From NCBI RefSeq assembly GCF_019898765.1, contig NZ_JAIOKB010000001.1, positions 372,001 through 436,000 on the forward strand: DNA of 64,000 bases, in the 5' to 3' direction. Below the pieces are notes generated by a model that made no database searches, was not told where the DNA came from, and worked only from the letters and a program-made list of their open reading frames with translations. Every line of letters begins with the position of its first letter. Positions within the stretch are counted from its first letter, which is position 1. Made by a program: the position numbers and the translations under genes. Source of the stretch: Sphingomonas yunnanensis (GTDB taxonomy: Bacteria; Pseudomonadota; Alphaproteobacteria; Sphingomonadales; Sphingomonadaceae). Positions 28,015 to 37,875 of the stretch are shown piece by piece.

Positions 28015-29439
28015 TTAGCGCCGCTTCCGTCTCAGCCGCCGCAGCAGCCCGCGCTTCTCGAACGCCTCGAACATCTCGCCCGGCCCCTCTGGATCGAGTA
28101 CCTCGTTGTCGGCCAGCCACTTCTCCACCGCGCTGAGGTCGTCCACTTGATAGGGCACCAGCGTCCGCCCGCTGCCGCGCAGCGCCTCGATCGTGGCGAT
28201 CAGCCCGTCCCGCTCGACCCGCTCGCTCACCTCCGCCGCGTCGACGCCGAGATGCTCCGCGATCAGATCGTCGCGGATCGCCGCGATCGTCGCTGCGCCG
28301 TCGGTGATGGTCACGTCGCACTCGGTGTCGAGGCGGAGCGAGCGGTTGTTGAAGTTGGACGACCCGATGCGGATCGCCTGATCGTCGATCACCGTCACCT
28401 TGGCGTGGCAGTAGATCGGCGTGCCCTTCTCGTTGAGCGGGTGATAGAGGCGGAAGCGGCCGCGATGGTCGCGCCGGCGCAGCTCGGTGACGAGCCGCGC
28501 GCGGGCGGTGTCCATCGCGACCGGCTCGAGCCAGCCCTGCGCGGTCACCGGGTTGATCACGACGATCTCGGGCGGATCATCCTCCACCAGCCGCGCGGCG
28601 ATCGCCTCGGCGATGCGCCGCGAGGCGAAATACTGGCTCTCCGCGTAGATCCGGTGCTTGGCCGAGGCGATCAGCGCGAGGTACAGCCGCTCGATCTCGA
28701 GCAGCTCGTCCTGCCCGTCATACTCGGGCTGCGAGCGCGATATGGCGACATCCACGTCGGCGAAGACGGGGGTGAGCGACTCGGGCCAGCAGCTACCCTG
28801 GCGCGGCGGCGGCGGCGCGATCTCGCCGCCGCCCGCGATCGCCCAGCGTGTACGGCACAGCTCGCCCAGCGCGCCCGCTACGGGTCCTTGCAGGGCGGTG
28901 GTGGCGTCGTGCCACGGCTTGTACGCGCGCCCGCCCGGCGAGGTGCGGCGCGGGTCGTCGTCGACGTGCGCGCGCGTGTCCCAGCGCTCGTCGGTCATGT
29001 CGATGCCGCCGCAGAAGGCGAGGCAGTCGTCGATCACCACGATCTTCTGGTGCTGCGAGGCGGCGACGGGATGGTGGCCGTCGAGCAGCAGGTGGATGCG
29101 CGGCTGGCGGTAGCGCCAGTTCAGCAGGGTCCACAGCGTCTTGCCGCGCCCGAGCGTCTTGATCGCGCCCTTGTCCCAGCGGAGAATATGGACCTGTAGT
29201 CCTGGGGTGCGATCGACCAGCCAGGTGATGAAAGCGCCGACGTCGGTGGGGGCCTCGGGGTGGTCGTCGTCATAGGCGAGGTTGATGCGCGCGTCGAAGT
29301 CCCAGCCGACCAGCAGGATCTGGTGCTGCGCGCGCAGCATCGCCTGACGCGCGGCGCGGAAATAGGCGTCCGCGTCGATCACCACCGCGGCCTGGGTGGC
29401 GCGCTCGACGCGCCAGCGGGTGTCCTCGGGGAGGATCAC
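28015..29439 (-). CDS. Phospholipase D / cardiolipin synthase-like protein
   Basis: 474 residues with two HKD motifs, HQKIVVID (first) and HAKVTVIDD with GSSNFNNRS (second), the signature of PLD-superfamily phosphatidyltransferases and hydrolases. Likely acts on phospholipids at the inner membrane; whether it makes cardiolipin cannot be told from sequence. GTG start whose GTGA overlaps the stop of the ArsC-like gene, making it the last gene of aroQ-accB-accC-arsC-PLD. The C-terminus is basic. Confidence 0.88.
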   Translation of the reverse strand: MILPEDTRWRVERATQAAVVIDADAYFRAARQAMLRAQHQILLVGWDFDARINLAYDDDHPEAPTDVGAFITWLVDRTPGLQVHILRWDKGAIKTLGRGKTLWTLLNWRYRQPRIHLLLDGHHPVAASQHQKIVVIDDCLAFCGGIDMTDERWDTRAHVDDDPRRTSPGGRAYKPWHDATTALQGPVAGALGELCRTRWAIAGGGEIAPPPPRQGSCWPESLTPVFADVDVAISRSQPEYDGQDELLEIERLYLALIASAKHRIYAESQYFASRRIAEAIAARLVEDDPPEIVVINPVTAQGWLEPVAMDTARARLVTELRRRDHRGRFRLYHPLNEKGTPIYCHAKVTVIDDQAIRIGSSNFNNRSLRLDTECDVTITDGAATIAAIRDDLIAEHLGVDAAEVSERVERDGLIATIEALRGSGRTLVPYQVDDLSAVEKWLADNEVLDPEGPGEMFEAFEKRGLLRRLRRKRR

Positions 29440-29774
29440 AGGATCTCGCGCACCAGCGCGGGCGGGCGTGCCAATCGCACGCCCTTGGCCGTCTCGACCA
29501 GCGGCCGCTCGATCGTGGCGGGATCGCGCGTCATCAGGTCGAGCGCGGCGGCGTCGTCGGCCACGGCCGGCGCGTCGCGACGAAGCGCGTCGCGCGGAGC
29601 GATCCCGCCGCGCGCGAGCAGCGCGGCGATCGTGTCGCGCGAGGGCGGCGTCTTCAGATACTCGACGACCGTCACGTCGGCGCCCGCGTCCCGAAGGAGC
29701 GCCAGCGCCTCGCGCGACTTGGCGCAGCGGGGATTGTGGTAGATCGTCGCCGCGGCGCCGCCTGCCACGGTCAC
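29436..29774 (-). CDS. ArsC-family protein (arsenate reductase-like)
   Basis: 112 residues. Start GTG at 29774 overlapping the accC stop (GTGA); the longer open frame upstream is antisense-frame shadow of acc[20 protein letters not shown] carries the catalytic Cys-x2-Ser-like motif CAKSR of the ArsC class, followed by [14 protein letters not shown] and the C-terminal [16 protein letters not shown], with the substrate-site arginine in RPLV. True arsenate reductase activity is possible, but the position inside a fatty acid operon argues for a housekeeping role. Confidence 0.88.
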   Translation of the reverse strand: MTVAGGAAATIYHNPRCAKSREALALLRDAGADVTVVEYLKTPPSRDTIAALLARGGIAPRDALRRDAPAVADDAAALDLMTRDPATIERPLVETAKGVRLARPPALVREIL

Positions 29775-31123
29775 GCGCCTTGGCGCGCCAGCCACTCCTC
29801 CAGCCATTTGATCGTGTAGCTCCCCTGCTGGAACTCCGGGTCGTCGAGCAGAGCCTGGTGGAGCGGGATCGTGGTCTTCATTCCCTCGATCACGAATTCC
29901 TCCAGCGCGCGGCGAAGACGACGCAACGCGCCCTGCCGGGTCGTGCCGTAGACGATCAGCTTGGCGATCATGCTGTCGTAATAAGGCGGCACCGTATAGC
30001 CCGCGTACAGTCCCGAATCGACGCGGACGTGCATCCCGCCCGGCGCGTGATATTGCGTCACGCGGCCCGGCGAGGGCGCGAAGGTGCGTGGGTCCTCGGC
30101 GTTGATGCGGCACTCGATCGCGTGGCCGCGGAACATCACGTCCTCCTGGCGCAGCGTCAGCGGGTGACCCTCGGCGACGCGGATCTGCTCGCGCACGAGG
30201 TCGAGGCCGGTGATCGCCTCGGTCACCGGATGTTCCACCTGCAGGCGGGTGTTCATCTCGATGAAGTAGAACTCGCCGTTCTCCCACAGGAACTCGATCG
30301 TCCCCGCGCCGCGATAGCCCATATCGGCCATCGCCTTGGCGACGATCCCGCCCATCCGCTCGCGCTCCTCCCCGGTGATCACCGGGGAGGGAGCCTCCTC
30401 CAGCACCTTCTGGTGGCGGCGCTGGAGCGAGCAGTCGCGCTCTCCGAGGTGGATCGCTTGGCCCTCGCCGTCGCCGAACACCTGGAACTCGATGTGGCGC
30501 GGGTTACCGAGATACTTCTCCATGTAGACCGTGGCGTCGCCGAACGCCGCCTTCGCCTCGGTCCCGGCCTGCTGCATCAGCGTCTCGAGCTGGTCGGGCG
30601 ACTGGCACACCTTCATGCCGCGCCCGCCACCGCCGCTCGCGGCCTTGATGATCACGGGATAGCCGATCTGCTCGGCGAGGGCCTGCGCCTCGCCGACGTC
30701 GCTGATCGCACCGTCCGAGCCCGGCACCAGCGGCAGGCCGAGCGCGCCCGCGGTGCGCTTGGCCTCGACCTTGTCCCCCATCACCCGGATATGCTCGGGC
30801 TTCGGCCCGACGAAGATCAGGTTATGCAGCTCGACGATCTCGGCGAACTTGGCGTTCTCGCTGAGGAAGCCATAGCCAGGATGGATCGCGTCCGCGCCCG
30901 AGATCTCGGCCGCGGAGATGATGTTGGGGATGTTGAGGTAGCTGTCCGTCGCCGCCGGCGGCCCGATGCAGATCGCCTCGTCGGCGAGGCGGACGTGCAT
31001 CGCGTCGGCGTCGGCGGTGGAGTGCACCGCCACTGTCTTGATGCCCATCTCGTGACACGCGCGGTGGATCCGCAGTGCGATCTCGCCGCGGTTGGCGATC
31101 AGCAGCTTCTTGATCTGAGGCAA
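29771..31123 (-). CDS. accC: Acetyl-CoA carboxylase, biotin carboxylase subunit AccC
   Basis: 450 residues. ATP-dependent carboxylation of biotin on AccB, first half-reaction of fatty acid synthesis. ATP-grasp features are visible: [19 protein letters not shown] at the N-terminus, the glycine-rich loop [20 protein letters not shown], and the [14 protein letters not shown] active-site block. Five bases after accB; its stop overlaps the next gene. Confidence 0.97.
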   Translation of the reverse strand: MPQIKKLLIANRGEIALRIHRACHEMGIKTVAVHSTADADAMHVRLADEAICIGPPAATDSYLNIPNIISAAEISGADAIHPGYGFLSENAKFAEIVELHNLIFVGPKPEHIRVMGDKVEAKRTAGALGLPLVPGSDGAISDVGEAQALAEQIGYPVIIKAASGGGGRGMKVCQSPDQLETLMQQAGTEAKAAFGDATVYMEKYLGNPRHIEFQVFGDGEGQAIHLGERDCSLQRRHQKVLEEAPSPVITGEERERMGGIVAKAMADMGYRGAGTIEFLWENGEFYFIEMNTRLQVEHPVTEAITGLDLVREQIRVAEGHPLTLRQEDVMFRGHAIECRINAEDPRTFAPSPGRVTQYHAPGGMHVRVDSGLYAGYTVPPYYDSMIAKLIVYGTTRQGALRRLRRALEEFVIEGMKTTIPLHQALLDDPEFQQGSYTIKWLEEWLARQGA

Positions 31124-31128
31124 GGGCG

Positions 31129-31614
31129 TTACTCGACCACCACGAGCGGCTGGTCGAACTCGACCGGCTGGCCGTTTTCGACCAGCACCGCCTTGACCAT
31201 GCCCGCGCTCGGCGCGGTGATCGGGTTCATCACCTTCATCGCCTCGACGATCAGCAACGTGTCGCCCGCGGCGACGCTCTGTCCCACGGCGGCGAAGGGC
31301 TTCGCGTTCGGCTCGGCGGCAAGATAGACGGTGCCGACCATCGGCGAGCGCACCGCATTGGCGTGCGACGGCGCGGACGGGCCGGCGGTGTCGACCTGCG
31401 GCGGCGTGCCGGCGGCCGGTGCGGCGACGGCCGGAGCGGGCGCATAATGCACCGGCGCCGCGACCGCGGCAGCCTTGCGCGCGACGCGGATCTTGCGCTC
31501 GCCGTCCTCGACCTCGATCTCGGTCAGCTGGGTGGTGTCGAGCAGCTCGGCGAGCTGGCGGACCAGATCGACGTCGACCTGCATCGCGCCGCCGTTGTGA
31601 GAGATGTCAGCCAT
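31129..31614 (-). CDS. accB: Acetyl-CoA carboxylase biotin carboxyl carrier protein AccB
   Basis: 161 residues. The biotinylated lysine is K127 in VEAMKVMN, the standard biotinyl motif; an Ala/Pro-rich flexible linker (about 48-85) separates it from the N-terminal segment [15 protein letters not shown]. Forms the carboxylase with AccC (adjacent) and AccAD (elsewhere). 36 bases after aroQ, a common pairing in alphaproteobacteria. Confidence 0.97.
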   Translation of the reverse strand: MADISHNGGAMQVDVDLVRQLAELLDTTQLTEIEVEDGERKIRVARKAAAVAAPVHYAPAPAVAAPAAGTPPQVDTAGPSAPSHANAVRSPMVGTVYLAAEPNAKPFAAVGQSVAAGDTLLIVEAMKVMNPITAPSAGMVKAVLVENGQPVEFDQPLVVVE

Positions 31615-31650
31615 GCAACCCTGTTTCCCCTAGATAGGGCGCGCTCCCTG

Positions 31651-32085
31651 TCAGAAGCGGGCCGCGGCTTCAAGCGCGAGCATGTACGACATCGCGCCGA
31701 AGCCGGCGATGGTTCCTTTCGCGGCGCTGCCCACCAGCGAGACGTGCCGGAAGCTCTCGCGCGCGTGTGGATTGGAGAGATGCACCTCGATCACCGGTGT
31801 TCTGATGCCCTTGATCGCGTCGTGCAGCGCCACCGAGGTGTGCGTATAGGCCGCGGCGTTGAGCAGCACCGCGCGCGCGTCGACCGCCTGCGCCTCGTGC
31901 AGCCACTCGACCAGATGCCCCTCGTGATTCGACTGGCGCAGGTCGACGCGCAGGCCCAGCTCGCGCGCGCGATCCTCGAGCCGGCCGGCGATGTCATCGA
32001 GCGTGTCATGGCCGTAGATCTCCGGCTCGCGCGTGCCGAGCAGGTTGAGGTTGGGGCCGTTGAGGACGAAGACGGTGTCGGTCAT
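31651..32085 (-). CDS. aroQ: Type II 3-dehydroquinate dehydratase
   Basis: 144 residues from the ATG at 32085, with AGGGAA eight bases ahead; the frame upstream is non-conserved. Visible motifs are [17 protein letters not shown] with the catalytic loop arginine and tyrosine, [33 protein letters not shown] and [15 protein letters not shown]. Catalyses dehydration of 3-dehydroquinate in the shikimate pathway. First gene of the accBC operon. Confidence 0.96.
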   Translation of the reverse strand: MTDTVFVLNGPNLNLLGTREPEIYGHDTLDDIAGRLEDRARELGLRVDLRQSNHEGHLVEWLHEAQAVDARAVLLNAAAYTHTSVALHDAIKGIRTPVIEVHLSNPHARESFRHVSLVGSAAKGTIAGFGAMSYMLALEAAARF

Positions 32086-32176
32086 GCTGTTCCCTGGGGC
32101 TGTTGCCCTTCGTGCGGGCGTCATTGCATCCGCGACCCGCGCGCGCAACGTTGCCCCTGCGCCCCGGCAGTCTTAG

Positions 32177-33193
32177 ATGGCCCGCATGGCACATTCCGAC
32201 GGCACCATCACCATCACCCTCAACGGGGAGCACAAGCGGGTCCCCGCCGGGCTCTCGATCGCGAGCCTGGCGGAGTCGCTCGGGCTGGTGCCCGAGAAAC
32301 TCGCGGTCGAGCGCAACTTGGAGGTGGTACCGCGCTCGACGCTGGGTGACGTGCAGGTCGAGGACGGCGACGAGCTGGAGATCGTCCATTTCGTCGGCGG
32401 CGGCGACCATGCCGCGCCGCTCACCGATGACACATGGAGCGTGGCAGGGCGCACCTTCCGCTCGCGGCTGATCGTCGGCACCGGCAAGTACAGGGACTTC
32501 GCGCAGAACGCCGCCGCGTTGGAGGCGTCGGGCGCGGAGATCGTCACCGTCGCGGTGCGGCGTGTCAACGTCAGCGACCCCGGCGCGCCGATGCTGACCG
32601 ACTTCATCGATCCCAAGCGCGTGACGTACCTCCCTAACACCGCGGGCTGCTTCACCGCCGAGGACGCGATCCGCACCCTGCGGCTGGCGCGCGAGGCGGG
32701 CGGCTGGGACCTCGTCAAGCTCGAGGTGCTCGGCGAGGCGCGCACGCTCTACCCCAACATGCGCGAGACGCTGAAGGCGACCGAGGTGTTGGTGCGCGAG
32801 GGCTTCAAGCCGATGGTCTATTGCACCGACGATCCAATCGCGGCGAAGCAGCTGGAGGAGGCCGGCGCGGTCGCGATCATGCCGCTGGGCGCGCCGATCG
32901 GTTCGGGGCTGGGCATCCAGAACCAGGTGACGATCCGGCTGATCGTCGAGGGCGCGGGCGTGCCGGTGCTGGTCGACGCCGGTGTCGGCCAGGCGAGCGA
33001 CGCAGCGGTGGCGATGGAGCTCGGCTGCGACGGCGTGCTGATGAACACCGCGATCGCCGAGGCCAAGGACCCGATCCTCATGGCGGCAGCGATGCGCGCG
33101 GCGGTGGAGGCGGGGCGGATGAGCTATCGCGCCGGCCGCATGGGCAAGCGCCGCTACGCCGATCCGTCGAGCCCGCTCTCCGGCTTGATCTGA
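32177..33193 (+). CDS. ThiS-ThiG fusion (sulfur carrier and thiazole synthase)
   Basis: 338 residues. Residues about 9-75 are a ThiS-type ubiquitin-like carrier ([20 protein letters not shown] to IVHFVGGG); residues 88-338 are ThiG ([23 protein letters not shown] with the Schiff-base lysine, [42 protein letters not shown]). ThiG builds the thiazole of thiamine using sulfur from ThiS thiocarboxylate. Odd: the ThiS di-glycine (G74-G76) is internal, not at a free C-terminus, so it cannot be activated without cleavage or another mechanism. ATGs at 32177 and 32186 are both possible. Confidence 0.95.
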   Translation: MARMAHSDGTITITLNGEHKRVPAGLSIASLAESLGLVPEKLAVERNLEVVPRSTLGDVQVEDGDELEIVHFVGGGDHAAPLTDDTWSVAGRTFRSRLIVGTGKYRDFAQNAAALEASGAEIVTVAVRRVNVSDPGAPMLTDFIDPKRVTYLPNTAGCFTAEDAIRTLRLAREAGGWDLVKLEVLGEARTLYPNMRETLKATEVLVREGFKPMVYCTDDPIAAKQLEEAGAVAIMPLGAPIGSGLGIQNQVTIRLIVEGAGVPVLVDAGVGQASDAAVAMELGCDGVLMNTAIAEAKDPILMAAAMRAAVEAGRMSYRAGRMGKRRYADPSSPLSGLI

Positions 33194-33227
33194 GCCGCGG
33201 CGAGTTGACTCACGTCAATGACGCGGT

Positions 33228-33252
33228 GGAACATCGCCGTTTCGGGTCCGTT
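33228..33252 (+). promoter_or_regulatory. EcfG-type general stress promoter
   Basis: GGAAC (33228-33232), a 16-base spacer, then CGTT (33249-33252), the consensus recognised by the alphaproteobacterial EcfG sigma factor; the start codon of the CsbD gene lies 36 bases downstream. Matching a stress-protein gene makes it credible. Confidence 0.7.
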
Positions 33253-33288
33253 GTTCCTTCACCGGGTTACATCAGACGGAGAACGACG

Positions 33289-33489
33289 ATGGGCGAGCTC
33301 ACCGACAAGATCAAAGGCAACGTGAACGAGCTGGTCGGCAAGGCCAAGCAGGCGATCGCTGACAAGGATCCGGCGGACCGCACGGCTGAGGACGATCGCC
33401 TTGCCGCGGAAGGTGCCGCGCAGGAGACCAAAGGCAAGGGCCAGCAGGTTGCCGGCAAGGTGAAGGGCGCGCTCGGCGACGATATCTGA
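33289..33489 (+). CDS. CsbD family stress protein
   Basis: 66 residues: MGELTDKIKGNVNELVGKAK is the CsbD hallmark (KxxGxxxExxGKxK), followed by a second Gly/Lys repeat GKGQQVAGKVKGALGDD. CsbD-like proteins are small, highly charged stress proteins of unknown mechanism, in alphaproteobacteria often part of the general stress regulon. GGAG seven bases ahead of the ATG. Preceded by an EcfG-type promoter and followed by a terminator, so probably a single-gene transcript. Confidence 0.93.
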   Translation: MGELTDKIKGNVNELVGKAKQAIADKDPADRTAEDDRLAAEGAAQETKGKGQQVAGKVKGALGDDI

Positions 33490-33508
33490 TCGTCGCGTCT
33501 CGTCGGTG

Positions 33509-33540
33509 AAGGGCCGTCGCGGGAGACCGCGGCGGCCCTT
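33509..33540 (+). terminator. Intrinsic terminator after the CsbD gene
   Basis: A 14-base stem (AAGGGCCGTCGCGG with CCGCGGCGGCCCTT, one G-T pair) around a GAGA loop, followed by CCTCGTTCGT. The tail is only moderately T-rich. Confidence 0.7.
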
Positions 33541-33584
33541 CCTCGTTCGTGAGCGTGAAGAGGCGGTAGCGCCGCTTCACAGAG

Positions 33585-33680
33585 CGTCCTCCTGAACTCG
33601 TTTCAGGATCCACTGTGCCGCCCACACAGCTGAGTGTGGATACGCTCGACCGTGGATCCTGTAACAAGTTCAGGATGACG
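33585..33680. repeat. MITE-like inverted repeat, family A copy 2
   Basis: 96 bases, CGTCCTCCTGAACTCGTTTC then AGGATCCACTGT at the left and CGTGGATCCTGTAACAAGTT then CAGGATGACG at the right. Same length and ends as the copies at 25.4, 39.4, 49.0 and 57.5 kb. Confidence 0.75.
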
Positions 33681-33727
33681 TCAGCTAGGTTGGAAGCCGG
33701 GTGGCCGGCCCCAAGACCCGCGACCCC

Positions 33728-35374
33728 TCAACCCTTCCGCAGCGCGCTCAGCGTGAGCCCCGCGGTGATCTGCTCGACGTCGGTGCGGCAGTGGATCAGC
33801 CGCACGCCGCGCTCGGCCAACGCGCGGTCGAGCGCTGGCGCGAACGCCTCGGTTCGCTCCACGGTCTCGGCCCACCCGCCATAGGCGCGGGCCAGTGCGG
33901 CGAAGTCCGGATTGACCAGCCGCGTCGCCGACGGTCGACCGGGATATTCGCGCTCCTGGTGCATCCGGATCGTCCCGTATGCCCCGTTGTCGACGAGGAT
34001 GACGAGCAGGTCGGCGCCGTGCTGCACCGCGGTGGCGAGCTCCTGCCCGTTCATCAGGAAGTCGCCGTCGCCCGCCAGCGCGATCACGCTGCGCCCTGGC
34101 CGTCGCAGCGATGCCGCCACGGCGGCGGGCACGCCATAACCCATTGCCCCCGCGGTCGGCGCCAGCTGCGTTCCTGGCCCGGCGTAGCGCCAGTAGCGAT
34201 GCCACCAGCCCGAGAAATTACCCGCGCCATTGCAGATGATCGTGTCTACCGGCAGCTTCTCGCGCATCGCCGCGACGCACGGGCCGAGATCGAGCGCGAC
34301 GCCGTCGCGCGGACGCGGCGTGCTCCACGCCTCATAGGCGGCGCGGGCCTCGGCGGCGTGGGGATGTACGCCGCCGTCGAGCGGCACCAGCGCTTCGGCG
34401 AACTCGGCCATGCCGGCGCAGATCGCGAGGTCGGTGGCGTAGGTGCGGCCCAGCTCCTCGGGATCGGGGTGGACGTGGACCAGCCGCTGGCCGGGGTGGT
34501 CGGGGGTGACCAGCTGATAGCCGTCGGTGGTCGCCTCGCCGAGCCGCGCGCCCACGACGATCAGCAGGTCGGCGCCGCGCACGCGCTCGACCAGCGCGGG
34601 GTTAGGCCCGTAGCCGAGATTGCCCGCATAGGCCGGGCAGTCGTTGGCGATCGAGTCCTGGCGGCGGAAAGCGGCGGCGAGCGGCACGCCCGTGCGCGTC
34701 GCCCAGTCCGCCATCGCCGCCGCGGCGGCGACGTCCCAGCCGGCGCCGCCGACGATCGCGAGCGGGTTCTCGGCGGTGGCGAGCAGGTCACGCAGATGCT
34801 CGATCGAGTCCTCGTCGACCGCCTGGGCGACGCGCTCGACCCGCGCGCGATCGGGCACGCTCACGCTGTCGAGCAGCATGTCCTCGGGGAGCGCCAGCAC
34901 GACCGGACCCGGACGACCGTTGATCGCGGTGGCATAGGCGCGCGCGACATATTCGGGGATGCGCGCGGCGTCGTCGATCCGCGCCGCCCATTTCGCGATC
35001 GGCGCGAACATCGCCTGGAAGTCGATCTCCTGGAACGCCTCGCGGTCGCGCGTCGAGCGATCCACGTCGCCGATGAAGAGGATCATCGGCTGCGAGTCCT
35101 GCATCGCGACGTGGACGCCGATCGCCGCGTTGGTCGCGCCGGGACCGCGCGTGACGAAGGCGATACCGGGGCGATGCGTCAGCGCGCCGTCGGAGCAGGC
35201 CATGAAGGTGACGCCACCCTCCTGCCGGCACGTCACCACGTCGATCGCTGGCGTGTCGTGCAGCGCGTCGAGCACCGCCAGGAAGCTCTCCCCCGGCACG
35301 GTGAAGAGACGGTCGCAGCCCTGCGCGACGAGCTGGTCGACGAGAAGGCGTCCACCGGTGCGGTTCTGGGTCAT
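33728..35374 (-). CDS. Thiamine diphosphate-dependent enzyme, acetolactate synthase-like
   Basis: 548 residues of the acetolactate synthase / benzoylformate decarboxylase superfamily. The N-terminal PYR domain has FTVPGESFLAVLDAL with the catalytic glutamate in CRQEGGVTFMA; the middle domain has VVGARLGEATTDGY; the C-terminal PP domain has the ThDP-binding motif GDGDFLMNGQELATA with LVILVDNGAYGTIRMHQE. Substrate unknown: it is not linked to an ilvN regulatory subunit, and it lies next to no pathway genes, so calling it IlvB would be too strong. Confidence 0.9.
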   Translation of the reverse strand: MTQNRTGGRLLVDQLVAQGCDRLFTVPGESFLAVLDALHDTPAIDVVTCRQEGGVTFMACSDGALTHRPGIAFVTRGPGATNAAIGVHVAMQDSQPMILFIGDVDRSTRDREAFQEIDFQAMFAPIAKWAARIDDAARIPEYVARAYATAINGRPGPVVLALPEDMLLDSVSVPDRARVERVAQAVDEDSIEHLRDLLATAENPLAIVGGAGWDVAAAAAMADWATRTGVPLAAAFRRQDSIANDCPAYAGNLGYGPNPALVERVRGADLLIVVGARLGEATTDGYQLVTPDHPGQRLVHVHPDPEELGRTYATDLAICAGMAEFAEALVPLDGGVHPHAAEARAAYEAWSTPRPRDGVALDLGPCVAAMREKLPVDTIICNGAGNFSGWWHRYWRYAGPGTQLAPTAGAMGYGVPAAVAASLRRPGRSVIALAGDGDFLMNGQELATAVQHGADLLVILVDNGAYGTIRMHQEREYPGRPSATRLVNPDFAALARAYGGWAETVERTEAFAPALDRALAERGVRLIHCRTDVEQITAGLTLSALRKG

Positions 35375-35540
35375 GCGGCGAACCTAGCCGTCCGAAAGGG
35401 CAAGACGATAGGGGGTAATAGTTCCTAAGCGGCGGGAACGTCCAAGTCATCCGCTCGGCCGGCGATCGTCCCGCTCTGCATCGCTGATCCACCGCACACC
35501 CCGATTGCCTTCGCCGCGCCGACCGCTAAGGATCGCCCGC

Positions 35541-36182
35541 ATGCGGGACACGGTGATCTTCGACTTCGGCGGGGTGATCACCTCGTCACCGTTCGCGGCT
35601 TTCAATCGGCTGGAGCGCGCGCGCGGCCTGCCGATCGACCTTATCCGCCGCCTCAACGCCACCGATCCCGACAGCAACGCCTGGGCGCAATTCGAGCGCG
35701 CCGAGATCGATGCCGCCACGTTCGACCGCGACTTCGCCGCCGAGGCCAAGGCGCTCGGCCACGAACTGCGCGGGCGCGACGTGCTCGCGTTGCTGTACGG
35801 CGACGTCCGCCCGCGCATGGTGCACGCGCTGGACTGGCTCAAGCGCGAGGGCTTCCACATCGGCTGCATCACCAACAACGTCCCCGCCGGCGACACGCCG
35901 CGCGACCCGCAGGTGCTCGCCGCGGTGGCGGCAGTGCTCGCGCGCTTCGATCACGTGGTGGAGAGCAGCAAGGTCGGCATCCGCAAGCCCGACCCGCGCA
36001 TCTACCTGATGATGTGCGAGACGCTCAACAAGCGCCCCGACCAGTGCGTCTACCTCGACGACCTGGGGGTGAACTGCAAGGCCGCCGCGCAGCTCGGCAT
36101 GACGGCGATCAAGGTGACGGGCGAGGGGCAGGCGCTCGACGATCTGTGCGCCGCGCTCGGCGTCGCGCCGGGCCATTTCTGA
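35541..36182 (+). CDS. HAD-superfamily hydrolase, IA type
   Basis: 213 residues from the ATG at 35541 ([16 protein letters not shown]); the nucleophile is D8, while the usual second aspartate is replaced by glycine as in many FDFGGV-type HADs. Also present: TNNVP (motif II), [13 protein letters not shown] (motif III lysine) and [13 protein letters not shown] (motif IV). Resembles the HAD domain of ACAD10-like proteins. Substrate unknown. The stop is 12 bases before the CoA-transferase operon, suggesting cotranscription. Confidence 0.88.
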   Translation: MRDTVIFDFGGVITSSPFAAFNRLERARGLPIDLIRRLNATDPDSNAWAQFERAEIDAATFDRDFAAEAKALGHELRGRDVLALLYGDVRPRMVHALDWLKREGFHIGCITNNVPAGDTPRDPQVLAAVAAVLARFDHVVESSKVGIRKPDPRIYLMMCETLNKRPDQCVYLDDLGVNCKAAAQLGMTAIKVTGEGQALDDLCAALGVAPGHF

Positions 36183-36193
36183 GGAGACAGCGG

Positions 36194-36913
36194 GTGGTGG
36201 ACAAGCTCTATGCCAGCGCCGCGGCGGCGCTCGACGGACTGCTCTTTGACGGCATGACGATCTGTGCCGGCGGTTTCGGCCTGTGCGGTATCCCCGAGCG
36301 GCTGATCGACGCGATCCAGGCCGCGGGAGTTTCCGGCCTGACCGTCGCCAGCAACAACGCCGGGATCGACGGCGAGGGGCTCGGCAAGCTGCTCCGCACG
36401 CGCCAGATCGCCAAGATGATCTCGAGCTATGTCGGCGAGAACAAGGAGTTCGAGCGCCAGTATCTCAGCGGCGAGCTGGAGGTGGAGTTCTGCCCGCAGG
36501 GCACGCTAGCGGAGCGCTGCCGTGCCGGCGGCGCTGGCATCCCCGGCTTCTACACCAAGACGGGCGTCGGCACGTTGGTGGCCGAGGGCAAGGAGGTGAA
36601 GTCATTCGACGGCGAGGACTATATCCTCGAGCGCGGCATCCGCGCCGATCTCTCGATCATCAAGGGGTGGAAGGCGGACACCAGCGGCAACCTCGTGTTC
36701 CGCAAGACCGCGCGCAACTTCAACCAGCCGATGGCGACCGCGGGCAAGATCTGCGTCGCGGAGGTGGAGGAAGTGGTGCCGGCCGGCGCGCTCGATCCCG
36801 ATCACATCCATCTGCCGGGCATCTACGTGAGGCGGATGATCGTCGGCGCGCCCTATGACAAGAAGATCGAGTTCCGTATGACCCGGCCGCGCGCGGCGGC
36901 CGGCGCGGCGTGA
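36194..36913 (+). CDS. scoA: 3-oxoacid CoA-transferase subunit A
   Basis: 239 residues; GTG start at 36194 with AGGAG seven bases ahead (a second GTG follows at 36197). CoA-transferase family I motifs: [38 protein letters not shown] and [20 protein letters not shown]. Transfers CoA between succinyl-CoA and 3-oxoacids with subunit B. Unusually, subunit B is not the next gene: a lipoprotein phosphatase gene lies between, overlapping this stop by four bases (GTGA). Confidence 0.92.
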   Translation: MVDKLYASAAAALDGLLFDGMTICAGGFGLCGIPERLIDAIQAAGVSGLTVASNNAGIDGEGLGKLLRTRQIAKMISSYVGENKEFERQYLSGELEVEFCPQGTLAERCRAGGAGIPGFYTKTGVGTLVAEGKEVKSFDGEDYILERGIRADLSIIKGWKADTSGNLVFRKTARNFNQPMATAGKICVAEVEEVVPAGALDPDHIHLPGIYVRRMIVGAPYDKKIEFRMTRPRAAAGAA

Positions 36914-37875
36914 CGTCGCGGCTGCTGCTATCGGCCGCCGCCGCGGCGCTGCTCGCCGGGTGCGCGAGCGCGCGCCCCGAGCGTCCGCCACCGCGCGCGC
37001 CGAGCGTCGCGACCGAGGCGCCCGCGCCCGCCGCGCTGCCGCCGGGTGCGATGGCCTATCTCTACGGCTCGGCCGAGGCCGCGGCGCTGAGCGAGCAGAC
37101 CTATAACGCGCTCACCGCCTATGTCCGCGGGGTAGTCGAGCGCGCGCGCGACCGTCGCGGTCGGCTACCGACCGAGCGCCGCGCCGGTACGCTACCGCGC
37201 TGGCCCAACTCGGCGGTGCTCGTGCCAGGCGCGACAGCGGCCAGCGCCGAGACGATCCCGTGCAGCGCACTGCCGCCGGCGGTGGTGCTGGACATGGACG
37301 AGACCGCGGTGCTCAACCTCGGCTATGAATATAACGACGCGCGCACCGGCGCGGCCTATGACGCCAAGCGCTGGGACCGGTGGGAGCGGACCGGCGCCGA
37401 CAAGGTCGTCGCGGTACCAGGCGCGGTCGCGGCCTTCCGCCAGCTGCGCGCGCTGGGCGTGACGATGGTGATCAACAGCAACCGCTCTGCCGACAACGCC
37501 GGTGCCACCGCCACGGCGCTCCGCAACGCGGGGCTGGGTGAGTTCCGTCACGGTGACACGCTCTACCTCAAGGGCGACGTCGACGGCCGCTCGGGCAAGG
37601 ACGCGCGGCGGTTGGAGATCGCCAGACATTATTGCGTGCTCGCGCTCGTCGGCGACCAGCTCGGCGACTTCGCCGACCTGTTCAACCCGCCCGGCCCGGC
37701 GCCCGCGCTCGGCCGCCGCGCGCTCGCCGGCGTGGGGCCGATCCAAGCGCACTGGGGGCAGGGGTGGTTCGTGCTGCCCAATCCCGTCTACGGCACCGGA
37801 CTCGGTACCGGCTGGGACGAGACCTTCCCGCAGGACAAACGCTGGGGCGGCGGCCCGGCCGAAGGAGTGAAGTGA
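36910..37875 (+). CDS. HAD-family acid phosphatase lipoprotein
   Basis: 321 residues, GTG start at 36910. A signal peptide with lipobox LLAGC (Cys17) is followed by a Pro/Arg-rich linker and an acid phosphatase domain of the class B/C (lipoprotein e(P4)-like, HAD) type: [12 protein letters not shown] with the nucleophile and general-acid aspartates, [10 protein letters not shown] and [13 protein letters not shown]. Predicted periplasmic or surface 5'-nucleotidase/phosphatase. It overlaps scoA by four bases and scoB by one (TGATG), so it is truly embedded in the CoA-transferase operon. Confidence 0.9.
   Translation: MTSRLLLSAAAAALLAGCASARPERPPPRAPSVATEAPAPAALPPGAMAYLYGSAEAAALSEQTYNALTAYVRGVVERARDRRGRLPTERRAGTLPRWPNSAVLVPGATAASAETIPCSALPPAVVLDMDETAVLNLGYEYNDARTGAAYDAKRWDRWERTGADKVVAVPGAVAAFRQLRALGVTMVINSNRSADNAGATATALRNAGLGEFRHGDTLYLKGDVDGRSGKDARRLEIARHYCVLALVGDQLGDFADLFNPPGPAPALGRRALAGVGPIQAHWGQGWFVLPNPVYGTGLGTGWDETFPQDKRWGGGPAEGVK

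Noticed and set aside
33728-35374. Naming the ThDP enzyme IlvB
   Set aside because: No regulatory subunit or branched-chain genes adjacent; the superfamily is too broad.
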